The notes below the pieces were generated by a model. It had not been told where the DNA came from. It searched no databases and saw only the letters and a program-made list of their open reading frames with translations. From NCBI GenBank assembly GCA_025449115.1, contig JAHLKC010000021.1, positions 248,001-312,000 on the forward strand: a DNA stretch of 64,000 bases. Reading direction: 5' to 3'. Within the stretch, counting starts at the first letter, position 1; each line of letters opens with the position of its first letter. Below are positions 13,625 to 27,000 of this stretch, piece by piece. Position numbers and translations under genes: made by a program. The stretch is from Chytridium lagenaria. Its lineage: Eukaryota > Chytridiomycota > Chytridiomycetes > Chytridiales > Chytridiaceae.

Positions 13625-15720
13625 TCACGCCCTCTCCTTCCCCTTCCACCTTTTTGTCGACACCTCTCCATCTTCCTCCTCCGCGGTCACCTCCATTTCC
13701 CTCCTCGACGCCTCAATCGCCGCCCTCAACGCCTCATCCTCATCATACCCGCCTCCCCCCACAAACCTTCACCTCCCCACTAAAACTCACCCGTCGACCC
13801 CCGTTCTCAATTTCTCAGGTTGTTCCACCCGTTTACTCTCCCTCACGACACCTCCAGCACAGCCTGCAAAGCCTCAAACTCTTCATCGTCCATGGAGCTC
13901 CCGCTTCCACTGCCGTTCTTCACCCCACCTGCGACTTTGAGGAGAGAATCGAGTTTTGGCTTAGAGGCGGAGGAGCCGGAGGCGATGGAGGTTGTGGAGG
14001 TTGTGGCTGCAAAGGGTTTGGTTGTGGGGTGAAGAGGTGGGAGAGACGACGCGTCTTGAAGGGATAACATGATAGCCTTTATAACAGTCGTTATTTTGTC
14101 ATCAAAATACGTTTAAACTCACCATTTTCAAGTCATCGTCGCTGCTATCATTAGTTCCACGAGCTTTCTCACGTTCTAGTAAACAGTTAATGACAAATAC
14201 AAATAATACAAAAAAAGACATGTTAAAAAATCATTCAGCCCTCACGAAAACCCACAGAAAAAAAACATGGCGCAACACACCTTTGGAGTTTGTATGATCG
14301 AATCCACTGCCGCCTTTGAGACTGCGGCGAGCCGGTGATACCTTCCGGCGCCGACTGCACACATTGTCACCCGGGCGTCCCCGTTAGCACATTCATCTTC
14401 CGCCGCTGTGGTTGTCGGATGTAGGATGACCAAGCGACTTTTTGCTATGATAAAAAATCGGTTAGTAGACTGGCGGATACTGTCGAATGAGGGATCAAGG
14501 GGTTCATTGGATGGGAATGGGGATGGGGATGATGGGAAGCCAGTGTGTGGTGCTTGCTTTTTTCGCTTTTCTTTTTGTCTCTTCGGTGTTTCCATGAAAT
14601 GAAAAAGAGAAAAACGAAACCAAAGAAAAAAGAGACAAAACCGAGTCACAGAAAATAAGGAAAAGGAAAAACACAAAAAGAAATAATAGAGAATTCAAAA
14701 GCAATGGATCGGGAAACGAAGGGCATGGATCGTAAAGAAAGGGGTCCTTCTCATTTGGGAGGGATGATGTTTCATGTAGTACAAAAGATTTTATGATCTG
14801 ATTTGATTCCGAGCTATTGGAATTCTGGGTCGTGGTTGTAACTAATTGAACGTAAGGAACGAAAAGATGCATGCGACATGTTCTACGAACTAAACTACAC
14901 TACATTCCAAACAATACTACAACAACTACACTAAAAACTGTTTATCTCACTTACGTGTTCCATCTTGTATCTGGTGCATCTCCACAATGACCCCTAAAAG
15001 GTCAGAGATGACGTGAACTTCAAGGTCCGTTCCTGGCGTTGAGAGATCCGTCATTCTTGATACATACTCATCAAATGATCCTTCCACAAACCCAGAGTAT
15101 CTTGACGCGTGGCCTTCAGCTGTTTTTTTAAAAATGAAAAGATCAGATAAGCAATATGAAAACAGTAGGTGCGGCTGAAAAGCAAAGAAACAAACAATGT
15201 TACCATATATTCTGCACACTGCTGTCTCAACTCTCCATGTCGCTCCTCATCTCCAAGAACATCTTCAGCTACAATCATCATCAGCTTTGTTGTCTAAACC
15301 AAAAGTAGCAAATGCTCACCAAATACTCTAAACAAACAACAAGAATCCTCAACTACATTTAAGACCTGCCAACCATGTTGCACCCTCAACTCCCTCTCAA
15401 ACATCTCCCTCGCCATCTCTTCCTCCTCCTTATTCCTGGTATCCACCTCCACATCCTCCGATTCCTGAAACATGCCCACCCATAGAATTTTTCTTTAACC
15501 ACATCTCGACTCTCGTCAATCTACTTGCCCCATCCTCTTCCAACCCAACCCCATATCGAGCCCCAAATTCTTCGCCTTTCTCCTCCACCTCCCTCCCTAA
15601 AAAGGAAGACCTCCTCGTCCCAGCCGCCGTCGCAGCATTGGACACAACGTTCACCTCTGGCAACGACATCATACTCTCCATCCCCCCCTCCTCTGCGCTC
15701 TCCTCCGCATCCAGCCTCAA
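13625..15720 (-). CDS. OTU-family deubiquitinase with two C-terminal ubiquitin-interacting motifs (OTUD5-like)
   Basis: Predicted cysteine protease that removes ubiquitin. The catalytic Cys box EDSCCLFR sits just before a 51 bp intron (15269-15319). Splicing that intron gives CLFRVFAEDVLGDEERH, the classic OTU core. GELRQQCAEYM follows, then a Phe/Tyr-rich segment with VSRM and the LEVHVISDLLGVIVEMHQ strand. A later exon holds GRYHRLAAV, which supplies the catalytic His. The C-terminus carries DEEFEALQAVLEVS and, after an 84 bp intron (donor GTGAGG), DEDEALRAAIEAS; both fit the UIM consensus. The stop is TGA at 13625-13627. At least six introns are needed. The start is uncertain: frame 15720-15681 is acidic and the first in-frame ATG is about 15681. 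One junction near 15190 does not fit a clean splice. A UIM-bearing OTU most resembles OTUD5; the family call is firm, the subfamily is inference. Confidence 0.85.
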
Positions 15721-16843
15721 AGCTTCACCTCAAACAATCTTTCCACCATCGCTTCAGGTGTGATCGGTCGAGCAATCAAATCGGTTGGTCGTAGAACCCC
15801 ATGACGGAGCACTGTTGGCTGCTTTATAGGTATGGAGACGGATGTCTTGGCAAGGAGGTTCGTGAGAGATGGTGTGCGCATGATTAAATTTGTGGCGTTT
15901 AGTTATATTTAGATAGTGTGATTGGGAAAAGCTTGTTGAGAGCCCATTGTTGGAAAAGGAACGTTTGTTGCCTTTCGGTCTGTCGATTTAGTTTTTTCGT
16001 TCGACATGATGCGTGAACTTGACTGTTTGCTCGTCTCTCTCTTTTCTATTCGGGCAAATGATCTCGTTATTCCTTAATGCATTTGAGGCTCGTCTCCTCA
16101 TTTATCCTTCACCTACACAGACAGTCATGATGAGCCTATTCCTCCCCCCACATCTATTCTCTATAAACAAAAAGGAAGTAATGACTCTTTTGCTAATTTA
16201 TTTACTTTAGCACTTTTCCTCAAAGAAATTGTCAAAATGACCAGAACAAGCACCTGATCTTTATCTGGATTCTGGATATATTTATAGACGGAATGGATCC
16301 CATCACCGTAAATGATCTCCTCAAAAAAAAAAAAAAAAAAGATATTTTGCCGAGCCATCCAGACAAGCCTCGGCTGCGGCAATACAATTGCATTGGTCCA
16401 ACGCGGCCTCCCGTTAACCAGGTGTACCAAAAAACCCCGCAGTCGAAACAGTCTAAACCTCCTGGTTCAAAACAAACTTTTTCATTAAGCGGACAGTAGC
16501 CAATAAGAGAGAGGTCCGGATGATCATGATCAAGGCCTGGAACTTTGCAAAGTTTTCTGTTATTTATAAAGTTTAAATATCATTTATTCTGCTTGTGTCT
16601 GGTCGCCCAGGAGGAGGGATTGGTTGGACCTTTTGACATTTTCATCCCGCCGAAAGAAACCGAAGACCCCCAAACCCTCCGCCCTCCGCAATTCTAAAAG
16701 AGACAAAACAACAACAAGAAATAGAAACAAAGCAAAAAAAAAAAAAAAGGAAAACAGAAGACAAAACGATAACACTAAAAGGCGATAACGACCGCCTCCA
16801 CCCTCACTACACATCAGTCATTCTGACTGTCAGTGAGTAATGG
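15721..16843. other. Intergenic region between OTU and velvet genes
   Basis: Contains the OTU gene's upstream region and the velvet 3' flank. A frame at 15720-15800 (minus) reads as plausible protein but ends in a stop, so it may be a missed upstream OTU exon. An A18 run lies at about 16323-16340. A short minus-strand segment near 16250-16310 (IHSVYKYIQNPDKDQ) looks coding-like but could not be joined to anything. Confidence 0.4.
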
Positions 16844-18770
16844 TCACGGTCGAAGCGAGTCGTCTAAAGGCGTCTGGTGCGTGGTGACTGTGTGGAGAGA
16901 TGCATAGTCTTTGCGGATATGGATTGGAAGACCTTGTTTCGCGAACGAACGAGAGAGCGCGGTGGATTCTAAAAAATGTAGATAGTATGTTAAACATTCG
17001 AAAAAAGGAAACGGATTATTTACCAGTCATGCCGGGGAAGACTTTTGGGAGAAAAGACTTCAAAGACGTTTGTCCAAGTTATGGCTTTGGCGGGAGAGAT
17101 ATTACGGGAACTTTTCCCAAATAAAATAAAAATGAAAGAAATAAATGAGAATTGTGTAAAAAACGTAGAGTGTACAACGGAAAAAAAAGAAAAAAAAAGA
17201 TCAGAAAAAAAACCGCGACAAAGAAATAACACGAACGACAGAGCCAGACAAAAACTACTCACACATCCGCATCAACAACTTGAAATTTCAACCGATACGT
17301 CCCCTGCGCTCTCACTGACAAATCATGAAACACGAAAAACATTCCCTCACTTCCATCCAAATCCGTCAACACTGTACAAGGCACCGCAAGACTTCCCACA
17401 AGCGTCTGACACAATCTCTGGCTCTGAACAAGTCCCAGTCCCCATGCCTCCACAAACGATATCGTGCCTGTGCCTGGATTTCTTGTAGGTGCTGTGGCTG
17501 GAGGGTGGGCTGGGGAGCGGGTGTGGAGCACATTGTAAGGGAAGGAGGTGGGGTATGGGGGGTAAGAGTAAGGAAATTGAGGAGCGTATGGATATGGGAT
17601 GGGTAGTTGTAGTAAGGGTTTGGGGGGAAGGGCTGCGGTTGACTGGGGTGTTGTTGATGTTGTTGGGTAGATGTGGAGGTGGAGGTTGGGTTGGTGGTGC
17701 TGCTTGAGGTTGGAGTGGGGATGGTAGAGGTTGTTGTGGATGTGCTTGTTACGGCAGCTGTTGCCACGGCTGCGGTAGCGTCATCGTCACCATGGCCACG
17801 AGGGTTGACGACAATGTTACGGTTCTTTTGCCATTGGGTGACCATAAAGATGCGTGGCATACCAGTGTCGTGCATTCAAGTGGGCTGCGAAAGTTGATAT
17901 GAACAGAGGGTAAGTATACGAAAATTTTGAGCCGAGTAAAGAGTAGAGAAGATAAACGCAACAAAGACATCAGAAAAGCTTAAAAAACACATAAACGAAT
18001 GTATATGTATAAACACCAGTAGAAAGTACCTTATCGCCACCCTCTTTCCTCCATACTTGACAAACAGTTGCAATATCGGTGGTGGGTCACTAATGTTTTG
18101 CCAAAAAAAGGTTAAATTTCACAAAGGTACACGGGAAAAAGTGATTACATTCAATGTGAATCTATGGCAAAAACAAAGAAACAGAAAAGGTAAGTAGTAA
18201 ATATAGCTGCTTACATTAGTCGTCTATCTTTTGTATCTGAAAACCCACACATTCGCGCGCGGACAGGCTGTTGTCGTATCAACAGCTCATACTCGCGATC
18301 AGCCCTACCAGTGCATTTGATTTAAAATAAACAACTCCGAAACAGCGCATCAAAAGAAAGGAAACACAAAAACATGCAACGAAAATGGAAAAAGCAGGCA
18401 ATTTTCAAAATTTCAAAAAGAACTAAAAAATTAAAAAAACCTCTCTGGCGCCTTCTGTTCCGTGAAAAACATATTTCTCTGATGCGTGATCCCACCAGCT
18501 CCATTCCGTGCTCCAGGTGTCATATTCCTCGTCTGCTGTAAAGACTCTACCGATAAAGACGACGACAGAGCCTCTGCACCGTCGCCGTCCACTTGCCTCC
18601 GTTTACGCTTCCCTTGAGATCCCGTAGCCTCCAGTTTCACAATGGACGGCGAGAAGGACCGCGTGCCTTTGAAAGGGGTAGAGATGGGGGAGACGTGACG
18701 GTGGTGATTTGCGGGGGTGGACAGTGTGGTATTCCGCGGTTTTCTTAACGTGTTTAATTGTTCTAAATGA
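16844..18770 (-). CDS. Velvet-family developmental regulator, VelB-like
   Basis: Fungal-specific DNA-binding and dimerising transcription factor of development and secondary metabolism. The velvet domain can be followed almost end to end over seven or so exons. A basic N-terminal exon (18762-18441) is followed by YELLIRQQPVRARMCGF ending in KDRR (18304-18215). Splicing this to 18089 gives KDRRLIDPPPILQLFV. Next are CHASLWSPNGKR (about 17850), a long Ser/Thr/Pro/Gln-rich insertion (about 17740-17530), FFVFHDLSVRAQGTYRLKF (about 17300), NVFEVFSPK (about 17060) and, in the last exon from 16968, STALSRSFAKQGLPIHIRK. Stop at 16844. An insertion inside the velvet domain is typical of VelB. NVFEVFSPK and VFPGMTEST are in different frames, separated by a four-A run at 17043-17046 where three would restore the domain; this is probably a sequence error. 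The start codon lies upstream of 18762 and was not identified. Confidence 0.85.
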
Positions 18771-19037
18771 AATTTTAAAAAAGCGGTTAAAATAGGGATA
18801 CAATGATTATATAACAAAGGAAAAGGTGAGGTTGTCTGAAAAGTTTTGGGCCCAAAGAAGATTTTGGGGGGACAGAGTCATAACCCTAATAAAAAGGTGC
18901 CGTCATCATCGACGCTCCGTCACTGCCACTACGGGCACCACAGCTGTGGATCCCCAGAGTTGCAACAAAAATTACTTGACCGAGAGGATGCTAAAACTCG
19001 GGATGGTTATCCAAATTCATGAGGCCCACACGAGCCA
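18771..19037. other. Short intergenic or 5' region of the velvet gene
   Basis: A 270 bp gap between two minus-strand genes. It must contain the velvet promoter and probably its first exon, but no convincing coding segment was found. Confidence 0.35.
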
Positions 19038-19725
19038 TTAATACCGAAGTCCCAATTCAAAGAACACCGTATAAAGCTCGCTTCTGGTGGAAAAACTCTG
19101 CCCTCCATTACCACAATCCTTCAGGTTTAGCACGGGCTGTCCAGAAACTGATCCTCTGACCAGCCCTTCAAACTCACCATCCCTACTACATTAACCCATC
19201 CCATCCGAAAGCTTCCATATACAAAACCCTGAGAAAGTCCTTTAAACTCTTTGATCCTAGCCCTTATCATCATTGTAACTTTCCCTTCACCACCCACTGT
19301 CCATCCCAACTGCCCTCTATCATCAAGAATTCGAGAAACAAGCATATTAAGCAAAGCAACAGTGCATGAAAAGGAAGACGCTGTAGAAAATACAGCACTG
19401 TGGAAAAAGAAAGGGAGGGGGATAACATTTCGAGTTATTCATCCGCACCCTCCCCATTAAAAACGGATCCATCCATGACTCAATAGTTATACCACCTCCA
19501 ACCTTCATCCCCTTTGAACTCTCCCTATCACTCAGCCTGTATTCACATCTACATATCCTTACCGTCAACGTCTTCCCCAAATTAAAACTTGCAGTTTTTG
19601 CGACCCCTTTTTTCCCCTCTAATTCGGTGCGGTGGGAGTGTGTGGTGTGTGTACCGCGGAATGTGAGGAGAATGTGTATCGGATGCTGATCTCAAAGATT
19701 GACAAAGAACCCCCGAAGGTTCTCG
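19038..19725 (-). CDS. Small spliced protein of unknown function
   Basis: Three exons can be traced on the minus strand. The first (about 19725-19440) is open through IHILLTFRGTHTTHSHRTE and LGKTLTVRICRCEYRL. The second lies at about 19331-19185, contains GQLGWTVGGEGKVTMMI and ends at a clean GTGAGT donor after VNVVGM. The third (about 19135-19038) begins after a GGACAG acceptor, contains LNLKDCGNGGQSFSTRSEL and ends FFELGLRY with TAA at 19038-19040. The pattern of beta-strand-like segments faintly recalls arrestin or C2 folds, but I do not recognise the family. No start codon was found, so it may be 5'-incomplete or a remnant. Confidence 0.45.
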
Positions 19726-21040
19726 TTTTTGCAGTCTCCTGAGGTTGATTTTTTTCCTCCCGATACAAAAAGGCTTGGCCGGGTGGTCGTTCGTTAGGTT
19801 AAGATTTTGGGAGATTGTTGACGGAATGAGAGGTGATGGAGAATGTGGATGAAGGTGAGGTGGAGGTGAGGGTGAAGGGGGATGGGAGATGGTTGTCGTT
19901 TTTTTAGGATATTCAAGAGTTGAAGGAATGAATGGCCTTACATTTAATAATGTACTATTATGTATTTAATTTAAAATTAATTCCAGGTCCACATTTCCCT
20001 CTCTTTCCCATTATGTATCACATTATTAAATAGGTAGTGTTCTCTTCCTTCATTTCCTCTCTCACTTCCTCCTCCTCTCCTCCTCCTCTCCTCTTTCTAA
20101 TAAGAATAAATCTCATTTCCTGAAAGATTTCTACCATCACAAAGGTCCCCTCTCTCCCCCCAAAGCTCTTATTGGGCGGACCGCCTTCCCGAATGGTCCA
20201 AACTCCGTGCTACTCATGATCGGCGGAACTAATCCAAAATGCATGATTATTCCTTAAATAAAAAAACAATTTTTCTTTTAACTAGTTCATTATTAGGTGA
20301 AGGTAGAGGTTGGCGATCATGTTTAGCATCAGCTATCGGTAGAACATTACTGTAAAACGATGGAAAGAGGAACCAACGTTGCTCTGATGGTGCACAGTTT
20401 TACTTCAAACAAACTCATGCACTGTCTCCTGGGGACAAGGACTGTGGATGTATCGAGTCTACATGGTTGACACTGCCCATTCTTTCTGTGGATACATTTT
20501 ATATAATACTCAAATTGTCGCTTGGATGTAATCCAACTTGTTGCAAGTTTGGAGTGAGGAAGTCCTGGCGGGCCTGATGAAGGCATGTTTGTAAGTGCAT
20601 TCATGTTAATTATTGCCATTGCATGATGCTGTGCGATTATTTGCTAACGTAAACTCTGTTATAAACTCATACTCTCTTTCTGAAAAACCTTTCACACAAC
20701 ATGTACTTAAATTAAAATAAAAGAACATTCCATTTTTGCGTCAATCTTCCACACATATTTGGAACGCTTCCAAAGTCCAAACCACGAGTTTTAAATTTTG
20801 CATAAATTTATGGTGATAAGGTGGGTAACAAAGAGGAAAAACAAAAAGCAAACCATGAACAGTACAGACAGAAGGGGAAAAAAGGGCGGGCAAAAGTTAC
20901 CCCCAAAACATCCAAACCACCAAACATAAAAAAAGTCACAAGTAAAAAAATCGTTCCAGAAACAGGAAAACAAAGATAACGGGCACATGAAAAAAAAAAT
21001 CAACCCATTTAAAGAGGAAAATAGGACAGGACGTAAATTA
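19726..21040. other. Intergenic region, no gene recognised
   Basis: Holds an AT-rich segment (about 19930-20030), a pyrimidine tract of TCCTCC units (about 20040-20095), and the 3' flank of the Brr2 gene. Open frames are short and unrecognised, including one at 20347-20619 minus. Confidence 0.5.
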
Positions 21041-24000
21041 TCACTCCTTCATTTTATCCCCATCCTCGCTCTCATCATCCCCACTCTCCTCCTCACTCTC
21101 CTCCTCCTCACCCTCCATCACATCCATCTCAAAATCATACTCCTGATCCACCCCCATATACGCATCACACATGAGGTAAATCTTAAACGACATCTTGGCT
21201 CCCCCCTCAGGCGGCTTGGGCACCGTGAAATCAAGCTTCAAACTCGCCTTCTGCTGCAACGTCGTCCTCTTAATCGCAAGAAGTGCATTGCTCGCCTTAT
21301 GCCCAACAACAACCCACCATCCTTCATCCTTCTTTCCAGGGAAATACGGCGCAATCACAGGCCCAACTTCCTCTTTAGGTGCAGCCTCCTTCTTTCCACC
21401 CTTCTTCCCCTTCCCACCATCTACCTCCATCGCGTCATCACCACCCTCGTCATCCTCCTCCTCGTCATCATCCGACACCCTCTCCAACACAACTTTCACC
21501 ACAACACTCTCCCCAGCAGACGCCCTCTCAGCGCTGACCTCAAACGCCAAATCCACATTAGGGTATCTATTACAATAATTTGCAATCTCAACCATCTGTC
21601 TCCGATCCACCTGCAAACAGCTATCCCTATCCTCATCCTCCATATCCAACAAATCAACAACAGACGTCACCCCCTTCTCCTTCAACCTCTCAATAGCTCC
21701 CTGCGTGACATGCGGAACCTGCTTCAACCAAGGATCACGGTCCCAAACAGCTTGCACGCACATCTGCGACATCTCCATGGCGCTAAGACAAGGCGCAAGC
21801 CACGAACTTGTCGACACAACATCAACACAAGCCTGCACCAGTCTCAACACCCTCTGAAGCATCACCTTCTGGTCAGACTCCAAATCAGGAGGAAGGCCAA
21901 TCCTCGAAAAGTGGCTCTGAAGGAGAATGTTGGTCTTGACATGTGGATCGCTCCACTTGGCAGCAGTAAGGTCAACCTTGACAGGAACTCGGTCGTGGAG
22001 ACGTTTCAAAAGCCCATCCTCATGATGTCGGATGGGGATATCCTCAAACTCGGCGGCAGCAGACACAATCTCCAAGAGCCCTCTAAGCTTTGTGCGTTCT
22101 TTAAGCGACATGGAGAAGAGCTCAACAGTGACATAGTTGATGTAGTAGTAAGCCGCGATCATGCCCAAGTTCAGCGGCGACACATCATCATCCTCAATTA
22201 AAATACACTTTGACTGCATCAACTCCTCCAACTCGTCTCGACAAGCTCCGAAAGGTGATCAGAGATATGACGAGGAGTCGTCCCTGCAGACCATAGTAAT
22301 TAGGGTTCAACGTCATACGTCGGTAAAAGAACGTCCAAGTAAGGTAATCAACAGCATCCTGCTTATTAGCAATAGTCTTGGTGACCACCTCAGCGTTAAA
22401 GTGGTCATGGAGAGCATGATCCAAATGAGACTCAACAGGTAAAGCCTCATACAAAAACTTTTTTGAAAAAGTCCTTCTTCACAGCCTGACACATGAGCAC
22501 ACATTTCCCAGACTCATCATGTCGAGGTCTTGATGCACGTCCCATCATCTGAAGCACATCCGTAATCAGGTAATCCGTGTACCGATGCTCTTTACCCAAA
22601 AACTGCTGAGTCCCCATCACAATCACAAGGTGAGCGGCCATAGGAATGCTCCAACAAGTCTCACGACTTGCCACAACAACTTGAATCGCACCTGCACTGT
22701 AGAGCCTCTCCACAATCCTCTTATCAGACTTGGACAACGCCTCATGGTAGAACGCGACACCATGCTCAACAAGTTCAGCAAGGTACCTGTCCTGCAACGA
22801 CTTCAAATGTGTCTCAAGCTCCTCAGGCTTGCAATTCAAAAAACCGATCCGTTTCCCCATCAGCCGCAGCATACGTCGCGAGCTCAGCCGCAGTAAGACG
22901 CGACTGCTTACGACTCGGTACGAATACAATAACCGGCTTCCGTCCCGCCATCTGCTTGATAGCAAGGTAAGCCGGCTTGGTCATCGCAATCATGAGCGAC
23001 GGGAAATGCGGCACATTGTATCCCTGAATATGAATCTCAAGCGGCACAGGTCGAACGTTCGGATGGAAGTTAAAGATGGAATGCGGGGTGGCTCCAATCC
23101 ACTCTCCCAAATCCCTAGCATTGGCAAGTGAAGCTCCCAACGCCACAATACGAATCTTGCTCTCAGTCTGAGTCTCAATGTACCTCATCCTCGACACAAT
23201 CACCTCAATAGTAGGGCCGATATCCCCTCCAATAAGGTGAACCTCATCGACGATAAATAAATTGACAGTCTGAACATTCTTCCTCTGCTTCCACCGGCGA
23301 GAAATCATGTCCCACTGCGTAGGGGTAGCAAACACAACATCTCCCTTTTCAAGAAGCTTCAGATCCGCCGCCGACTCTCCCGTCAGAGCCACAATGTTCT
23401 TGCCGCCCATAATTTTGCCAAACTTTTGCTGCCACTCTGCAGCCTTCAGCTCGACAACGTCCTCGTAAGGAGCAATGTAAACAGCGCGTCCCTTGTTAAC
23501 AAGCGTCCACATCCTAAGAAGCGCAAACTCAGCGCAAATGGTCTTTCATAACCAAAAATCAAATTAGTAAGCTTACAATATAAAAGAGAAACGCAGATTC
23601 CACAAAACCAAAACCGAAATCAACAAAAGCAAAACAGATATGTTACCTTGCCACTCCCCGCCGTGCTCCAACAAAGACATTCTCATCCCCAGTATACAGT
23701 GTATTAAAGCACTGCGTCTGAATCGGATTAAACGCCTTAATATCCTTATACAGCCCTCAAACTCCTTCTTCCTCAACGCAGAAGTCGGCAACGGCTGCAA
23801 ATCCAACAACTCTGTATGCGGTGGATACTTTTCCGGCAATATCAAATTCTTGAACGATATAGGCAACCTCGTCTCACAGTGCAACCACCGATCACTCACA
23901 AGGCTCACAAAATAATTCGGCGGCAACGGCTCAAACATGGGCACCGTAAACGATACAGTATGTTCATCCTCCATGTACCTCTGCTTGAGCAAGAACACAT

Positions 24001-27000
24001 CTTGATACAATATCACTTCAGAGTCAACATCCTCAACAAGAATCCAGAACGACTCTGCCGTCCCACCTGACGCCTTCTCGTCAAACTGGAAATCAGGGGT
24101 AATGGAACCTCCACCTTCAACAACGACCTCGTAATAGGTTGAACTTGCGCATGAAGCTCCAGCTTCGGGAACTGATGCACAAGACGATGAATATCCTTCC
24201 CAGCTTTCGGCATCCCCGCAAGCTCCCCAAGCTCATGAGGGTTAAGATCATAATACCTATCCCAAGGTATATCCTTCCTCTCCAACTTCTGCACAATATC
24301 CATCCTCACATTCTTAAACTGCCTCAACGGGCTCATCGAAAGCCACATCCTCTTATCCACCATCTTACACACATCAAGCGACTTTCTCGCAAGCTGCGCC
24401 CACCCCTCCTCAAACAAATCTCAAAAATCGCCCTCAAAATCCTCCCCGCACTCTGCGTCACAAAAACCATGTCCGCCATCAAAGCAAACCCTTCAAGCTT
24501 CAACTGCGAGATATAAGCTTGAAGCAGCACATTAATCTTGGCCGTCGGCTCCTCAATCGTCTCCTTAACAGGAATGGGAACTCGGTCCATGAGTTTCGAC
24601 AACTCCAACTTCTCCTCCTCCCTGACAGGAATAAACTTAAACTCACTTGACAATGCAAACACCCTAAACAAATCAATAATCCCCATCGACGGCTTAAGGT
24701 GCTGGTTGTAATTCGACATTGAGCCATGCGTGATATAATAATGCGACGCAATACGTCCAAGCTCCGTCACCTGGAACTTGCCCGTCTTACGATCATACTT
24801 GACAAGGTTACTCTTATCCAGCACGGTCGCAGCGCTATGAATAAGATCAACCCTCTTCTGTTCCAACAACTTGTCATCCTCGGCCTCATCCGCCGTAACA
24901 CCATACAAAGCCCCATTCCTCAACATCCTCACATAAAGATACGTATACCCCAACCACTGCACAGCCTCATCACGACTCCGAATCGTCCCCAACACAATCT
25001 CAGCATTCAAATTATCCGCCAACCTGCTCACAAACTGAGACTCAATCGGCAACTGCTGGTTCAAAAGTGACAGGTAATACTGCAACTCGGTATGCGTCGT
25101 GATAATAATCCCCTCCCAAACGTGTCAAACTGCGGTCGACCCGCTCGTCCAAGCATCTGAAGAACATCTTGCGGCGACAACTCTGTCCATCGACCCTTCT
25201 CTGGCGAATAAATCTGTGTCCCCTTAATGATAACCGTATGCGCAGGTAAATTCACTCCCCACGCCAACGTAGCCGTAGAAATCAACACCTGCACATGTCC
25301 ACCAGCAAAAAGATCCTCCACAAGCGTCCTATCAGGACGGCTCATCCCAGCATGATGGATAGCAAAACCATACGGAAGGACATCCTGCAAATCCATGTTC
25401 TTGACTGACGCCGATTCAGTCTGCAAAATCTCTCTACTGGCGGCATCTTGCTTCAAAATCCTTGCAAGCGTCTCCTTCTCAAGGCACATATCCCTCAACG
25501 CCTTGGCCGTCCTCGCCGTCTCCTTTCTCGAATGACAGAAAATCAGCACCTGGTTCTTGCCCGCCTCTTCCATGAGCTTCTCATACGTAATCTCATTCAT
25601 GAGCTGGAACCTCTTGATCGCCTTCTTTTCAGTAATACCAATGTACTGTTGCTTGAGAGGACAAGGTCTGTACGAGTTATCGAAAAAGAACAACCATGGT
25701 TGACATCAACGTGCAGAAACACGGCAACATCATGGTAATTCGGCAGAGTCGCCGAAAGCCCCACAAGACGAACAGGCTGCTGAGTCTGCTCCATAAGACG
25801 AATAGTACGACTCACAACACTCTCAAGCACAGGTCCACGATCATCATGAAGCAAGTGAATCTCATCAATAATAAGAAGCCTCACAAGGTTTGTGTATGAC
25901 CGGTCTGTGGCTTTTCGGGTAATCACATCCCACTTTTCAGGCGTCGTCACAATAATCTGCGTCTCAGCAATCTGAGCCTTGGTCAACTGTCTGTCTCCCG
26001 TGAGTTCCGCAACACGAATATTATAAGGCTTGAGACGTTCACCGAAATTGCCCACCATCTCAGCCACAAGCGCCTTCATCGGCGCAATGTAGATAATCTT
26101 AAAGGCATCCAAATCAATCTCCCCAGTCTCCGCATTCCGATGCTTTCCAACCTCACGCAAAATCGTGAGCACAGCACAGTTGGTCTAAAAAAACAAAACC
26201 AAAAAAAACCAAATATCAGATTCATCCACATTACATCCAACAACTCCAAATCCAAACCCCACCCAAACAAAACAAACAAAAAAAAAATCTCCTCACCTTT
26301 CCAGCCCCCGTCGGCGCACACAACAACATATTCGCATCCTCCTTAAACGCAACCGGATAAACCTTACTCTGAATCCTATTCAAACTCTTCGCATTCTTAA
26401 ACGCCGGCCTCGCCCACTCCGGCAACATCCCAACCTCCACCAACTTCTCCCCAGGCCCCAACCCCGAAGTCTTGGGCGCCGGCACATGAATCTCCTCATA
26501 CCCCTTCTTCGTCCTCTTAAAAGACCCTTCCGGCAATTTACACTTCTTATTCGACATCAAATGCCCTCCTTGCTCAAATATCAAACTCTCAAGATCAATA
26601 TTCGTTCGTGGAAGCATCACCCCATCCGCAGCTGCACTCGCAGCCGCAATCGTCGCTGCCTTCTTCTTATCCTCAGATACTTCCATCTCCATCGCCCCCT
26701 CAACAACTCCACGACGACTCCGTCCCTCAGCTTTCCGCGTCGGCGCAAGACTCAACTGTCTCAAAATCCCATCAACCCCCCATCCGACATCTCCTCCTCA
26801 ACAGCATGTCGATCATCCGGAGTCGCCGCCTTTGCAAGCCTCGTACACCAATACACCACATCCCGATTCCGCGTCAAAATCCGCACAAGATCAAACTTGT
26901 CATAATCAAACAAACGCCATCAACTCATTCTCACAATCTCTCGCCGTACGACTCGGTGACAGAATCTCAAGCGCCAACATCGTCTTGGTCTGCGTCACAT

